Shown here piece after piece: positions 7,429 through 14,809 of a stretch of DNA of 23,623 nucleotides. The notes under the pieces were generated by a model. That model ran no database searches. It saw nothing but the letters and a program-made list of their open reading frames with translations, and was not told the origin of the DNA. Source of the DNA: UBA822 sp036336795 (GTDB lineage: Bacteria; Gemmatimonadota; Gemmatimonadetes; Longimicrobiales; Gaopeijiaceae). Both the position numbers and the translations under genes were made by a program. Position 1 is the first letter of the stretch. Every line of letters starts with the position of its first letter. The DNA lies in contig JAYZFL010000035.1 in assembly GCA_036336795.1 (NCBI GenBank), positions 1 to 23,623 of the forward strand, in the 5' to 3' direction.

Positions 7429-7782
7429 ATGGTACGGCTAAGGCTCGAGCCGCTGTTATGGATTCTTTTCAGTGCCGGCGGTGTAGTGGCCGCCCTGGTG
7501 ATTCCGGTCCTGTTGTTGTTGTTCGGCCTTGTTTTCCCTCTCGGTTGGCTTCCTTCCCCGAGTCATGAATACATACTCACTTTGCTGAGCCACCCACTTT
7601 CGCGAGTGGCAATTTTCGTCTCCTGCACGTTGTTGTTGTTTCATTGGGCACACCGCTTTCGCTTCACACTGTACGACGGATTGCAGCTCAAGCACTTGAG
7701 TCAGTTGATCTTCGTGTTCAGTTACGGGGCCGTGCTTGTCGGTACTATTCTGGCCGGGTATCTCGTCTGGCAGCTCCCATAG
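7429..7782 (+). CDS. frdD: Fumarate reductase membrane anchor subunit D
   Basis: The 117-residue protein has three transmembrane segments (about 8-34, 56-72, 91-115). The opening EPLLWILFSAGGVVAALVIP and the following LFGLVFPLGWLP match the pattern of E. coli FrdD (EPVFWGLFGAGGMW...LLPLGLFP). HWAHRFRFTLYDGLQLKH corresponds to the E. coli HRMHHAMHDLKIH segment. It starts 2 nt after the frdC stop and completes the quinone-reactive membrane domain. No further gene follows within 175 bp, so the operon is exactly frdABCD. Whether the complex works as a fumarate reductase or as the succinate dehydrogenase of this organism cannot be decided here. Confidence 0.87.
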   Translation: MVRLRLEPLLWILFSAGGVVAALVIPVLLLLFGLVFPLGWLPSPSHEYILTLLSHPLSRVAIFVSCTLLLFHWAHRFRFTLYDGLQLKHLSQLIFVFSYGAVLVGTILAGYLVWQLP

Positions 7783-7957
7783 GGGCCTAGAGGGACAACC
7801 CCCGGGGCCTTCCACTGTTTCCCAGCGAGAGGGGGTGGGTGCTTGGCGAAGAGGTTCCCCTGCGAGAGTTCGCAGTGGCACGCCGCTCAACCATGGCATA
7901 GTGTCCGCATTAACCCATGATTCCATGTGCATACCATTCTGCGTTAGCTGATCTGTA

Positions 7958-8950
7958 ATGGGCCCTTCCCCTGCCCGAGTATCTCGACCGCGGAAGTCCG
8001 CTTTGGGACCGACTCTCGTTGTGCTAGCTGGCGGCCTGTCCACCCGTTACGGATCCGTCAAGCCGTTGGCACCTGTAGGGCCATCGAACGAGGCCCTCAT
8101 TGACTACTCACTCTTCGACGCCGCTCGCTCAGGATACGGTGGAGCAATCCTGGTCGTCAGTCGGCAAATCCACACTGAAATGTCAGAACATGTGGAGGAA
8201 CTCACGGGGGGCTTTTGGCCTTGCCGTCTCGTCTGCCAGAGCGCCGACGATTTTCCGGCCGGTGTTGTAGCTTCTGGGATCCGAACGAAACCGTGGGGAA
8301 CCGGCCATGCGGTGTGGTCTACCAGGCATCTTGTCCGGGGACCCTTCACTGTGGTGAACGCCGACGATTTCTACGGTCTAGGAGCTATACAGAGAGTTGC
8401 AGATCATCTGGGCCGTGGAACCCCTAGGGAATATGTGGCCGTCACCTACCGATTGGCTGACACTCTTTCCACGACCACTCAGCTAAGCCGGGCCATCCTA
8501 AAGGTAGATGCCCAAGATCATGTCCAAGAGATTCGTGAAGTGCTTGAGATCCACCATAGTCCGGTCGGGATCGTTGGTAAAAGTCCCCATGGCTCCCAGG
8601 TGTCACTCTCGGGTGACGAGTCGGCCTCAATGGGCATTTGGGGTTTCACACCCGGTCTATTCCCTCTTCTAGAGGAAAAATTCTGCGCATTCCTCGACCG
8701 GGGCGATGTGGATTGTCACTTGGAATTTTATCTGAGCGACGCACTAAACGCACTCGTCGCATCCGGGGATGCTCGGATCCGTGCGGTTAAGTCTGGTACA
8801 CTCGGTTTCGGCGTGACTTTCCCTCCGGATCGTTTGGAGGTTCGGGCCCGTATCGAGAAGCTCGTTGCCGAGGACTGCTATCCGATGGATCTTCGAACCG
8901 CATTCCAAGTGTTGGCGAACACGAGCAGACTTTCAGGAACGGATCTCTGA
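7958..8950 (+). CDS. Sugar-1-phosphate nucleotidyltransferase (NTP_transferase fold)
   Basis: The 330-residue cytoplasmic protein has the Rossmann-type nucleotide-binding signature VVLAGGLSTRYGSVKPLAPV at about 21-40. This is followed by LIDYSLFDAARSGYGG, TKPWGTGHAV and VVNADDFYG, the metal-binding region that coordinates the NTP. From memory, this motif set marks a family common in Bacteroidota and usually annotated only as nucleotidyltransferase; its substrate is mostly unproven. The expected reaction is NTP plus sugar-1-phosphate giving NDP-sugar and pyrophosphate. Its stop overlaps the symporter start by one base (TGATG). Facing it are a GALK2-like kinase and a GH109 enzyme, so a role in making UDP-GalNAc or UDP-galactose from a salvaged sugar is plausible but inferred. 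No clear ribosome-binding site precedes ATG 7958, and the true start may lie slightly downstream. Confidence 0.82.
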   Translation: MGPSPARVSRPRKSALGPTLVVLAGGLSTRYGSVKPLAPVGPSNEALIDYSLFDAARSGYGGAILVVSRQIHTEMSEHVEELTGGFWPCRLVCQSADDFPAGVVASGIRTKPWGTGHAVWSTRHLVRGPFTVVNADDFYGLGAIQRVADHLGRGTPREYVAVTYRLADTLSTTTQLSRAILKVDAQDHVQEIREVLEIHHSPVGIVGKSPHGSQVSLSGDESASMGIWGFTPGLFPLLEEKFCAFLDRGDVDCHLEFYLSDALNALVASGDARIRAVKSGTLGFGVTFPPDRLEVRARIEKLVAEDCYPMDLRTAFQVLANTSRLSGTDL

Positions 8951-10737
8951 TGCAGCTTTCGACACTCGATTGGTGGGTTCTGATTCTCTACGGTGTGTCG
9001 GTCCTTTCCGTAGGACTGACCTTTGCTCGTCGAGCTGGCCGTGGCACCGAAGAGTATTTTCTAGGCGGCCGGTCCATGCCGTGGTGGCTCCTCGGAACCT
9101 CTATGGTGGCCACCACATTCTCGACCGATACGCCCAACCTGGTCAGTGACCTCGTTCGCACGGGAGGTGTCAGCCAAAACTGGATCTGGTGGGCCTTCCT
9201 GATCACCGGTATGTGCACGGTGTTCTTCTACGCTAAGCTGTGGCGCCGGTCGGGGGTCCTCACCGACATGGGTTTCTACGAACTCCGCTATGCCGGGACA
9301 TCTGCGGCTTTCCTTCGAAGCTTTCGGGCCATCTACCTGGGTGTGTTTTTCAACGTCATGATCATGGCCACTGTGACCCTGGCGGCCATCAAGATCGGCG
9401 GCGTGCTCCTGGGTGTCGACAAGTATTCGGTTGTGCTGGTCGCCGGATCGGCAACGGTCCTTTATTCGGCCACGTCTGGGCTTGTGGGTGTCGTGTTCAC
9501 CGATCTGTTACTCTTTGGAGTCTCCATGATTGGTTCTGTAGCCGCGGCGTTCTATGCTCTCCGGCTTCCTGAAGTAGGAGGACTCTCCGGACTCGTCTCG
9601 AACCCTGCCTTAGCCGACAAGCTTTCCTTCCTTCCGGATTTTTCGGATCCCTCCACGGCGGCAGCTGTTTTCATCGTGCCTATTGCTGTTCAATGGTGGA
9701 GTACGTGGTATCCTGGTGCAGAACCCGGTGGTGGAGGTTACGCTGCCCAACGTATGCTAGCGGCCAGAGACGAGAAAGATGCCCTGCGAGCCACACTCTG
9801 GTTCAACCTGGCCCACTACGCGCTTCGCCCATGGCCATGGATCCTCGTAGCCTTGGCTTCCCTGATCGTCTACCCGACCCTTACTGACCTCCAGATAGCA
9901 TTCCCGGACGTGGATCCTTCGGTCATCGGCCACGACCTTGCCTATCCCGCTATGCTGGTCTTCTTACCTCATGGGCTTTTGGGCCTTGTAGTGGCTTCGC
10001 TTGCCGCTGCCTACATGTCCACCATAAGCACACACCTCAATTGGGGAGCGTCGTATATCGTAAACGACGTATACCGCCGCTTCGTAGCGCCAGACCGGAA
10101 CGAGCAGGACTACGTTCGTGTGGCGAGGCTCTCCACCATCGTGCTCATTATCCTATCGTCGTTTGTCGCGCTACAACTAGAGAATGCCATGCAGGCCTTC
10201 CAGATCCTCCTGCAGATCGGTGCGGGAACAGGCTTAGTATTTCTCCTCCGCTGGTTCTGGTGGCGTGTGAACACGTGGAGCGAGATCTCCGCCATGGTGA
10301 TCTCCTTCGTGGTGGCTGTTTATTTTGCCTTCGTTCACACGTGGCTGGGGTTCGAGGAGTGGGATCCCTCGACCACGTTGGTACTGGGGGTAGCGATCAC
10401 CACGGTGGGGTGGCTGACCGTAACCTTCATGACGCCTCCGGTCGACACCGATACGCTCCGGGACTTTTACAGAAGGATTCGTCCTCTCGGCCGAGGTTGG
10501 GACCTAGTTGTAGGCGATGGAGATCCTTCTGATCGAATCTCTGGGAAGGGTGGTGGGGAACTCACCGAGGGACTGCTCTCTTGGTTCCTAGGTTGCATTA
10601 TGGTTTACGGAGCTTTATTCGGAACCGGCTTTCTACTCTACGGTCAACTGGTGCCAGGGATTTTTTCGCTCATAGTCGCAGCGGTCTCCGGTTGGGGGGT
10701 GTTCAAAATGCTTCCACGGGTGGACTTCATTTCTTAG
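8950..10737 (+). CDS. Sodium:solute symporter (SSS family)
   Basis: The 595-residue membrane protein has about 13-14 hydrophobic segments. SSS landmarks include the N-terminal EEYFLGGRSMPWWLLGTSMVA, the GVVFTDLLLFGVSM helix and the Na2-site helix SLAAAYMSTISTHLNWGASY, in which Ser/Thr residues bind sodium. The family couples Na+ entry to uptake of sugars, amino acids or vitamins. The neighbours argue for a sugar or N-acetylhexosamine. The ATG shares one base with the nucleotidyltransferase stop, so the two are co-translated. A hydrophilic stretch near residues 495-540 precedes the last two membrane helices. It ends 64 bp before the convergent kinase gene. Substrate is inferred from context only. 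Confidence 0.9.
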   Translation: MQLSTLDWWVLILYGVSVLSVGLTFARRAGRGTEEYFLGGRSMPWWLLGTSMVATTFSTDTPNLVSDLVRTGGVSQNWIWWAFLITGMCTVFFYAKLWRRSGVLTDMGFYELRYAGTSAAFLRSFRAIYLGVFFNVMIMATVTLAAIKIGGVLLGVDKYSVVLVAGSATVLYSATSGLVGVVFTDLLLFGVSMIGSVAAAFYALRLPEVGGLSGLVSNPALADKLSFLPDFSDPSTAAAVFIVPIAVQWWSTWYPGAEPGGGGYAAQRMLAARDEKDALRATLWFNLAHYALRPWPWILVALASLIVYPTLTDLQIAFPDVDPSVIGHDLAYPAMLVFLPHGLLGLVVASLAAAYMSTISTHLNWGASYIVNDVYRRFVAPDRNEQDYVRVARLSTIVLIILSSFVALQLENAMQAFQILLQIGAGTGLVFLLRWFWWRVNTWSEISAMVISFVVAVYFAFVHTWLGFEEWDPSTTLVLGVAITTVGWLTVTFMTPPVDTDTLRDFYRRIRPLGRGWDLVVGDGDPSDRISGKGGGELTEGLLSWFLGCIMVYGALFGTGFLLYGQLVPGIFSLIVAAVSGWGVFKMLPRVDFIS

Positions 10738-10801
10738 GTCCGCGCGTGACCAGAGAACAAGATAAGCTTCTCACATGGGAGATTAAGGACCATCGAGCAC
10801 T

Positions 10802-12022
10802 CTACCCACCCACGGCCCGCGCCACGGTGGCTCCACCAGAAGGGATGACACTGACGATCTCGTTCTCGGAGAGAGTTTTCCCCTGCGGACTGCAGTATTC
10901 TTCTACCAGTGATTTCCGTATGGCCTGCTCCTTGTCTTTCGTACAAAGGATGAGGGCCGCGCCTCCGAGTCCCGCTCCAGTGAGCCTTGCTCCTGCTGCA
11001 CCCGCCTGCTGGGAAAGGATGACGATACGGTCGAGTTCGGGGGTACTGACTTCGTAATCGTCGCGGAGGCTTTCGTGGGAAAGGTTCATGATGCGACCGA
11101 ATGCGTCTATGTCTTGCATGCGCAAGGCCGCTTCCGCATCGGGCACGCGCAGTGCTTCACTAACGGTGTGTCGAAGGCGAGGCAGGAGGGGAACCCGTAG
11201 GACTTTGTCGGCAACGTTCAGGAGATCCTGGGGATTCGCGGCTTCCAGAAGAGGGCGGTAGTCCCTCTTCGGCGGTATACCTTTTCCAACCCATCCCCAG
11301 ATGGTTTGAAGCGCCTCTCGACACTCGCGTGTCCGAGTGTTATACGTGGCTTGCGCTGCGCCGGACTTCTCCGCCACGATACCGCTGTATGTTACGAGAA
11401 ACACCCAGTCTCCTGGCACCTCCACCTCACGGATCTGCAGTGGCGCAAAGTTCACCTTCAGGGCAGATCCACCCCGAGCGCATAGGATAACTGCCTGGTC
11501 CATTCCGCCACCCTGTGTGCCTGTATATTGCTCTGCTGCGGCCATGATCTCGGCCAGTTCCACTCGGTCGATGGTGTGACCGTTCACGGTCAGGAGAGCT
11601 AGAGCCACACCGCAGGAGAGAGCCGAGGAGGAGCTCAGGCCGGCAGCCACAGGTAGATTGGATTCCACCGCGATGTCGGCCCCAACTGTGATCCCGTACT
11701 CGCGAACCAGCGCTTGTGCTGCACCACGTGCGTAGTCTCCCCAGTCACTCGTTGGACCGGTCTCCAGGCTTGCAGACAGTTCTAATTCGATATCGGAGTA
11801 GGCTTTCTTAGCGTTGACAAGTCGCACATGACTATCCTTCCGGGGCCGCACCGTTAGCGTAGTGCGAAGCTGTATGGCCATCGGAAGAACCGGTAGTAGC
11901 GAGTAATCAATATGCTCGCCAATGAGGTTTACTCGACCAGGGGCTCGGACGATAAAGTTTGCCGGATAGCCGAATCGGTCTTGGAAGAACTTTGACGGAA
12001 CTCCGTGAAAATGTTCCTTCAA
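10802..12022 (-). CDS. GHMP-family galactokinase / N-acetylgalactosamine kinase, GALK2-like
   Basis: The 406-residue cytoplasmic kinase has all three GHMP motifs: PGRVNLIGEHIDY (28-40), LPVAAGLSSSSAL (123-135) and GARLTGAGLGGAALIL near 345-360, plus the catalytic Asp175 in GTQGGGMDQ. Two features differ from typical bacterial GalK. GEHIDYSLLPVLPMAI replaces GEHTDYNGG-type sequence, and GTQGGGMDQ replaces GxxCGxMDQ. Both resemble human GALK2 (GalNAc kinase) and plant galactokinase. The reaction is therefore ATP-dependent 1-phosphorylation of galactose or GalNAc. It starts 16 nt after the GH109 gene and shares its operon, which favours GalNAc. No galT or galE is nearby, as a Leloir pathway would need. 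Substrate is inferred. Confidence 0.88.
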   Translation of the reverse strand: MKEHFHGVPSKFFQDRFGYPANFIVRAPGRVNLIGEHIDYSLLPVLPMAIQLRTTLTVRPRKDSHVRLVNAKKAYSDIELELSASLETGPTSDWGDYARGAAQALVREYGITVGADIAVESNLPVAAGLSSSSALSCGVALALLTVNGHTIDRVELAEIMAAAEQYTGTQGGGMDQAVILCARGGSALKVNFAPLQIREVEVPGDWVFLVTYSGIVAEKSGAAQATYNTRTRECREALQTIWGWVGKGIPPKRDYRPLLEAANPQDLLNVADKVLRVPLLPRLRHTVSEALRVPDAEAALRMQDIDAFGRIMNLSHESLRDDYEVSTPELDRIVILSQQAGAAGARLTGAGLGGAALILCTKDKEQAIRKSLVEEYCSPQGKTLSENEIVSVIPSGGATVARAVGG

Positions 12023-12038
12023 GCGGATGGCTCCGTGC

Positions 12039-13463
12039 CTACGCGGTTACGAGGCCGAGTTTGGGCCAGGATTGCCATCGCCCGCGGGTGAAATCCGGAA
12101 ACTCTACCGGTTGGCTCCCGTTCGCTACGGACCACTCGGACAGGGGTGTCACGGCACTCAGTGCGGCTGCGTCATAAACGTTCATGTCTGTGGGGAGCCC
12201 CTCGCGCAGACACTTGATCAGGCGGTAGTCCTCCATGAAGTCCATGCCGCCATGGCCAGAATCCTGCGAACGCTTTTCCATCTCTCTCCAGAGGGGATGC
12301 TCGTACTGCTCAAGCCAGTTCCTCGCCTCATCCCATTGATGAGGCTCGCTCACACCTTCCACGTATACACGATCGGGATATCCCTGAAAGATGCCTCTGG
12401 TCCCCTGGACCTGATTGATCCGGCTGTACGGTCGTGGCAGGTTGGTGTCGTGGCCCACATAGAACGTACGCCCCAGGGCAGTCTGAATCATCGTAGTGTT
12501 GACGTCACCGAGGACGTATGTCTCCTGTCTTTTCGGGTGGCCCGCCGGGTAATGCGATTCGGCCCACTCCTGTAGACCCCTGGAGGGGCTACTCATTGAG
12601 ACTAGGGTAGCAAACCGGTCACCCCGATTGATGTCCATGCAGTTGGCGACGGGACCGAGCCCATGTGTCGGATACATGTTGCCGTTCCGCCGCATGGAGT
12701 GGGCGCGCCGCCAGAGGCCTTCATCTCGGTCTTCAAACTTGATGGCTCTCAGATCATGCAGGTACCCACCCTCCGCATGCAGGATCTCACCCAGCAATCC
12801 ATGCCGGACGAGATTGAACACCAGCATCTCCATTCGGCCGTAGTTGACGTTTTCCATCATCGAGCAGTGTTTCCCGTACTTCTCGGCATACTCGACTAGC
12901 TTCCAGCAGTCCTCCAGTGTGTAGGCTGCCGGAACTTCTGTCGCCGTATGCTTCCCGTTCTCCATGGCAGCCGTGCAGATGGGTACGTGCCACTCCCAGG
13001 GAGTGGCGTTATACACGAGGTCCAGATCCTCTTCTTGGCAGAGCCTCTGGAAATCCAACTGGCCGCGGGCGTACCCGGTCGGACGTGGGAAGCCAGCCTG
13101 TTCGACTTGATCCTGGACACGCTGGACCTTCTCTGGAACTATGTCGCACACGGCCTGGATGACGCAGCCCTCAATCCTCAGCAGGTTGCGGACGTGGGCA
13201 CTCCCCTGGAGGCCTACACCGACGTAGCCGATGCGAACTTGGTCAATTGAGGGAGCAGAGAAGAGTTCGAGAGGTGCCTCACCCAGATTCGGTGGTGATC
13301 CGAAATCGTTTGCATGAGATTCGATGGTGCATCCTGCCGAAGTCCCTACTACAGCCAAGCCGAATCCGACGGTGCCTAGCTTCAGGGCCTCGCGACGGTC
13401 CAATCTGACCTTGTCTGGCTTCCCGTCCGTTGGTGACCTTGTCTCCTTCTTGTCCTCACGCAT
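12039..13463 (-). CDS. GH109 NAD-dependent alpha-N-acetylgalactosaminidase, Tat-exported
   Basis: With the ATG at 13463 the protein has 474 residues. Its N-terminal DRREALKLG followed by a hydrophobic stretch is a twin-arginine signal, and SAGC at its end is a possible lipobox. A Gfo/Idh/MocA Rossmann domain follows (VRIGYVGVGLQGSAHV), then TPWEWH, a Glu in ATEVPAA, YLHDLR, YPTHGLGPVANCMDINRGDR, RPYSRINQVQGTRG, GHGGMDF and VTPLSEWS. These match the GH109 enzyme of Elizabethkingia almost motif by motif. The Tyr and His of YPTHG and the Tyr of RPY correspond to its catalytic-site residues (Tyr225, His228, Tyr307). GH109 removes terminal alpha-GalNAc by a redox-assisted mechanism with bound NAD. 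Tat export fits secretion of a folded, cofactor-loaded protein. A related periplasmic oxidoreductase with other activity remains possible. Confidence 0.85.
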   Translation of the reverse strand: MREDKKETRSPTDGKPDKVRLDRREALKLGTVGFGLAVVGTSAGCTIESHANDFGSPPNLGEAPLELFSAPSIDQVRIGYVGVGLQGSAHVRNLLRIEGCVIQAVCDIVPEKVQRVQDQVEQAGFPRPTGYARGQLDFQRLCQEEDLDLVYNATPWEWHVPICTAAMENGKHTATEVPAAYTLEDCWKLVEYAEKYGKHCSMMENVNYGRMEMLVFNLVRHGLLGEILHAEGGYLHDLRAIKFEDRDEGLWRRAHSMRRNGNMYPTHGLGPVANCMDINRGDRFATLVSMSSPSRGLQEWAESHYPAGHPKRQETYVLGDVNTTMIQTALGRTFYVGHDTNLPRPYSRINQVQGTRGIFQGYPDRVYVEGVSEPHQWDEARNWLEQYEHPLWREMEKRSQDSGHGGMDFMEDYRLIKCLREGLPTDMNVYDAAALSAVTPLSEWSVANGSQPVEFPDFTRGRWQSWPKLGLVTA

Positions 13464-13472
13464 GGTCACTAA

Positions 13473-13478
13473 CCTCCC
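13473..13478 (-). promoter_or_regulatory. Ribosome-binding site deciding the GH109 start
   Basis: GGGAGG on the minus strand lies 9 nt before ATG 13463 but only 3 nt before an in-frame GTG at 13469. The spacing favours the ATG. Confidence 0.7.
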
Positions 13479-13752
13479 AAGTTGCTGTGTAATGGTTTTG
13501 TCACCAATTATGGAGCCGGTGACTCAATCCTTAGGCCCATAAGTACGGCCAGTGATCGGAAGCTATCCACTTGCCGGTCACGTCTTAACTCTCTGCACTT
13601 CAAATCGATTCTCCGGACGGAAGCCGATAAAGTTGATCTCTCAATCAGGTTGACTTGACGGAAGAATCGCGGTAGGTCAGGCCTAACCTCACATCGTCCA
13701 ATGGTGATCAATGATGTCTAATACCCGGCTCACTGGTGGCGAGTTAAAATCG

Positions 13753-13769
13753 CCAGTTAAAGTGACTGG
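13753..13769. promoter_or_regulatory. Imperfect palindrome, possible operator
   Basis: CCAGTTAAAGTGACTGG is a 7-3-7 inverted repeat with one mismatch, near the middle of the divergent GH109/cyclase region. The shape suits a dimeric regulator, but nothing identifies it. Confidence 0.3.
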
Positions 13770-13990
13770 TGTGGACTCTTGGTCAGAGACGTCCACCATC
13801 TCCTAGGTCTAGCTCAAGTGCTACCCTTCTATAAGAATACGATGGGTTGGACCAAAGGTTTCGGACAAGGGGTTACGGCATGGCCTGGAGCGCTCTCAAA
13901 TGAACCGTGATGGAGAGATTGCTGGATCGCACAAGACAAGTAAGGTGTACACGCTTGCCGATCGAAAACCATTGATGAGGAGGGTCGTTT

Positions 13991-14809
13991 ATGCGTGAGC
14001 TACTTACGTTCATGACCCTGGTTAGTTTCGTTGGATGTGGAAGGGTGTCTGGCGAGGCTGATTACTCCGGTGTATTCAATCATTCCGGAGGACGATGGAT
14101 CGACCTCAGCTACACTTATTCCGACCAGACCATTTACTGGCCGACGGCATCCGGATTTAGTTTGGAGGAAGTCGCTTACGGCGAGACTGAACAAGGCTAC
14201 TTTTACAGTGCGTATAACGTTTCGACGGCCGAGCACGGTGGAACCCATCTCGACGCGCCCATTCATTTCTCCCGCGGTGGCATGTCCACTGAACAGATCC
14301 CGTTGGAACGATTGATCGGTCCGGCCGCTGTGGTAGACGTATCTGCTCAGACGACTCCGGACTACCAGGTGTCCATTGCGGATATGGAGGTCTGGGAGGG
14401 AGTGCACGGCCCGATTCCCGAGGGTGCGATCCTATTTATCCGGACCGGCTGGGGGGAACGGTGGCCTAATCGGTTGCGGTATCTTGGGACAGAGAAAGTA
14501 GGGGCTGAGGCGGTTCCCGAGCTCCATTTCCCAGGGATCCACCCGGAAACGGCACGCTGGATTATAGAGGAGCGGGCTGTCGCGGCAGTGGGTATCGACA
14601 CGCCTAGCATCGACTTCGGACAATCCTCCGGATTCGAAACCCATCTAATAATTTACGGTGGGAATATTCCAGGATTTGAGAATGTGGCGAACTTGGAAGC
14701 ACTTCCCGAAACGGGGGCTTTCGTCGTGGCCTTACCTATGAAGATCGCTGGGGGGAGTGGTGGTCCAGTGCGGATTGTTGCCTTCGTACCCGTCGGTTCC
14801 AGACCGTGA
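13991..14809 (+). CDS. Cyclase-family (PF04199) hydrolase, probable lipoprotein
   Basis: The 272-residue protein has a short hydrophobic leader ending in SFVGC, so Cys16 is a probable lipidation site. The canonical metal motif HGGTHLDAPIHF lies at 82-93 (His82, His86, Asp88, His92). AILFIRTGWGERW, GIDTPSID and the C-terminal FETHLIIYGG...ALP segment are also typical of the kynurenine-formamidase/cyclase family. The protein would hydrolyse an amide or cyclic substrate in the periplasm; no tryptophan-pathway gene is near, so kynurenine formamidase itself is not supported. GAGGAGGG a few nt before ATG 13991 is a strong ribosome-binding site. It heads an operon: its stop overlaps the fdhD GTG start by four bases. 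Its link to molybdenum cofactor genes is unexplained. Confidence 0.87.
   Translation: MRELLTFMTLVSFVGCGRVSGEADYSGVFNHSGGRWIDLSYTYSDQTIYWPTASGFSLEEVAYGETEQGYFYSAYNVSTAEHGGTHLDAPIHFSRGGMSTEQIPLERLIGPAAVVDVSAQTTPDYQVSIADMEVWEGVHGPIPEGAILFIRTGWGERWPNRLRYLGTEKVGAEAVPELHFPGIHPETARWIIEERAVAAVGIDTPSIDFGQSSGFETHLIIYGGNIPGFENVANLEALPETGAFVVALPMKIAGGSGGPVRIVAFVPVGSRP

Larger units (their letters stand above)
13464..13990. other. Divergent intergenic region between GH109 and the cyclase-fdhD operon
   Basis: This 527-bp gap should hold the promoters of both divergent units. Apart from the two ribosome-binding sites, I can point only to an imperfect 17-bp palindrome at 13753-13769, an 8-bp palindrome GTGTACAC at 13945-13952 and a TATAAG hexamer at 13830-13835 without a good -35 partner. 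No protein gene is supported. Confidence 0.5.

Noticed and set aside
4521..7782. Reading the operon as succinate dehydrogenase sdhABCD
   Set aside because: The anchor subunits carry FrdC and FrdD sequence patterns, not SdhC/SdhD ones, although the enzyme could still work in the succinate-oxidising direction.
10738..10801. Bidirectional terminator between symporter and kinase genes
   Set aside because: Only a 4-bp stem (TCTC/GAGA) and distant 5-bp arms are visible, with no T-run; too weak to call.
12039..13463. Generic Gfo/Idh/MocA sugar oxidoreductase
   Set aside because: The Rossmann domain fits, but the YPTHGLGP, MDINRGDR, GHGGMDF and VTPLSEWS segments are those of GH109, so the narrower call is better supported.
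13508..13711. 67-codon minus-strand open frame upstream of GH109
   Set aside because: No ribosome-binding site and no protein family pattern; treated as intergenic.
13991..14809. Kynurenine formamidase (kynB)
   Set aside because: The metal motif fits the superfamily, but the protein is exported as a probable lipoprotein and no kynurenine-pathway gene is near.
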